A stretch of DNA of 6,223 nt, from assembly GCA_024689165.1 (NCBI GenBank), contig JAILDS010000065.1, positions 1 to 6,223 on the forward strand, in the 5' to 3' direction. Origin of the DNA: Clostridia bacterium. Lineage in GTDB: Bacteria; Bacillota; Clostridia; Oscillospirales; Acutalibacteraceae. This document shows, piece by piece, positions 5,312 to 6,223 of this stretch. Each line of letters begins with the position of its first letter. The stretch's first letter is position 1. The position numbers were made by a program, and so were the translations under genes. The notes beneath the pieces were generated by a model. It saw only the letters and a program-made list of their open reading frames with translations, did no database searches and had not been told where the DNA came from.

Positions 5312-5395
5312 GAGGAGAAAAAATATCACATTCCTCTGCCGGTCCGAACACATCCCGGCAGCTCTTATGGGCTAAACAAAACCAAGGAGCGGTAA
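5312..5395 (+). ncRNA. Candidate preQ1-type riboswitch in the queT leader
   Basis: The leader has a 7-bp stem CTGCCGG/CCGGCAG (5336-5342, 5355-5361) with a 12-nt loop, then an A-rich tail (5374-5385) running into the Shine-Dalgarno AAGGAG (5384-5389). Loop bases UCC (5343-5345) can pair with GGA of that site (5386-5388), giving an H-type pseudoknot that would hide the ribosome site. That layout, and the A-rich tail ending CAAGG, match the logic of preQ1 riboswitches, which are known upstream of queT genes. A small hairpin AGCUC-UUAU-GGGCU (5360-5373) sits between stem and tail, unlike the simplest preQ1-I form. GAGGA (5312-5316) may pair with UCCUC (5332-5336). The class (I, II, III or new) cannot be settled by eye. 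Confidence 0.6.
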
Positions 5396-5914
5396 ATGAA
5401 CAGAAAAAGGCTCGTCGGGCTGACACGCGCCGCGGTCATTGCAGCCCTTTACGCTGTTCTCACCTACGTCGCGTCTCTTTTCAATCTTGCCTACGGTCCG
5501 GTCCAGTTCAGGATCAGCGAGGTTTTGACCATCCTCCCCATTTTCACTTTCGACGCCGTGCCCGGGCTTGCGATAGGCTGCTTTATCGGGAATCTTCTCA
5601 GCACGGTCGGCTGGGTCGACCTGCTGTTCGGGACCGCCGCCACCCTTATCGCCGCCGTTCTGACAAGGCGTCTTCGCGGCGTAAGGATCTTCGGGCTCCC
5701 GATCCCGTCGGCTCTGATGCCCGTCATATCCAACGCCGTGATAGTCGGGCTGGAACTGACTTTATTCCTTCCGGGCGTCGAAGCGAGCTTAGCGGGCTTC
5801 GCAGTTTCTTTTGCTTCGGTCGGGCTCGGCGAGCTCGTCATATGCCTTGCGCTCGGTCTTCCGTTCTGGGCGCTCATCGAAAAAAACAAGTCCCTGAAAA
5901 AACTGTTTGATTAG
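5396..5914 (+). CDS. queT: QueT-type queuosine precursor transporter
   Basis: The product is a 172-residue membrane protein of the QueT (COG4708) family, the substrate-binding S component type used with energy-coupling factor (ECF) modules. It is thought to import queuosine precursors such as preQ1 for tRNA modification. The family signature NLAYGPVQFRISEVLTILPIF is at residues 30-50. Hydrophobic spans lie at about 9-29, 53-73, 74-90, 103-125 and 131-160, with further hydrophobic stretch at 42-50; the length is usual for the family. Start ATG 5396 has AAGGAG 6 nt upstream, and that site lies inside the candidate riboswitch. The ECF ATPases and EcfT are not in the window and are probably encoded elsewhere and shared. 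The stop TAG (5912-5914) overlaps the ribosome site of the next gene. Confidence 0.92.
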   Translation: MNRKRLVGLTRAAVIAALYAVLTYVASLFNLAYGPVQFRISEVLTILPIFTFDAVPGLAIGCFIGNLLSTVGWVDLLFGTAATLIAAVLTRRLRGVRIFGLPIPSALMPVISNAVIVGLELTLFLPGVEASLAGFAVSFASVGLGELVICLALGLPFWALIEKNKSLKKLFD

Positions 5915-5923
5915 GAGTTTTTT

Positions 5924-6223
5924 ATGCAGAAGATAATCGTCGCCGACGACGAAGAGCTCATCGTCCGTCTTGTCGGAGATTACCTCAGAACAGAGGGTTA
6001 TGAACCGCTCCCCGCTTACGACGGCGAGGAAGCCCTCGAGGTTTTCGCGAAAAACCCGGACGCGGCGCTGATGATACTCGACATAATGATGCCCAAGCTC
6101 GACGGCTGGGCGGTGTGCCGCAGGATCCGCGAGAGCTCAGACATCCCGATCATAATGCTGACCGCGAGAAGCCAGGAGTTCGACGAGCTGACCGGCTTCG
6201 ACGCCGGGGCGGACGATTACGTC
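5924..6223 (+). CDS. OmpR/PhoB-type response regulator, receiver domain (partial, runs off window)
   Basis: The first 100 residues are present (MQKIIVADDEELIVRLVGDYL...). They form a CheY-like receiver with the acidic pair D8/D9, phosphoacceptor D53 in MILDIMMPKLDGW, and the switch threonine T80 in IIMLTARS. The conserved lysine and any DNA-binding domain lie beyond the edge. The style (TARSQEFDELTGFDAGADDYV) is typical of winged-helix OmpR-family regulators, so it probably controls transcription with a sensor kinase encoded just downstream. Start ATG 5924 has AGGAG (5913-5917) 6 nt upstream, overlapping the queT stop. The gap to queT is 9 nt with no terminator, so co-transcription from the queT promoter is likely. 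The signal it senses is unknown. Confidence 0.93.
   Translation, partial: MQKIIVADDEELIVRLVGDYLRTEGYEPLPAYDGEEALEVFAKNPDAALMILDIMMPKLDGWAVCRRIRESSDIPIIMLTARSQEFDELTGFDAGADDYV

Overview
The window looks like the chromosome of a GC-rich Clostridia-type Bacillota, probably an uncultured gut lineage near Oscillospiraceae/Ruminococcaceae. This is inferred from strong GGAGG-type ribosome sites on nearly every gene, the linked rpmG-secE-nusG-rplK-rplA block, an ABC-2 exporter pair of clostridial type, and a queuosine-precursor transporter with a structured leader. It is mostly core genome. I see no mobile element, tRNA, rRNA or CRISPR array.

Layout. Bases 1-1922 (+) hold the end of an ABC transporter ATPase and its overlapping multi-pass permease, closed by a strong terminator at 1945-1984. 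Bases 2001-5097 are all on the minus strand. Read in transcription order from about 5208 they are rpmG (L33), secE, nusG, rplK (L11) and rplA (L1), then a terminator, then a small cysteine-cluster protein of the YkgJ type. The rpmG-to-rplA genes are 11 to 89 nt apart, and the widest gap is a three-hairpin leader before rplK that looks like the L1 autoregulatory site. The usual next genes, rplJ-rplL, are absent here.

Bases 5098-5395 form a divergent control region. A minus-strand promoter (5215-5243) drives the ribosomal/secretion operon and a plus-strand promoter (5277-5305) drives queT. A palindrome lies over the minus-strand -10 box. The operon side has a roughly 110-nt leader with several hairpins and two T-runs. 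The queT side has a leader whose hairpin loop can pair with the Shine-Dalgarno, as in preQ1 riboswitches. queT (5396-5914) is followed after 9 nt by a response regulator gene that runs off the window, so the two are probably co-transcribed.

The protein genes are recognisable families. The most interesting material is regulatory RNA/DNA: the preQ1-like leader, the L1-site leader, the palindromic promoter and the rpmG leader. There are also lineage-specific extensions in NusG and SecE. I found no clear evidence of a wholly new biological system.
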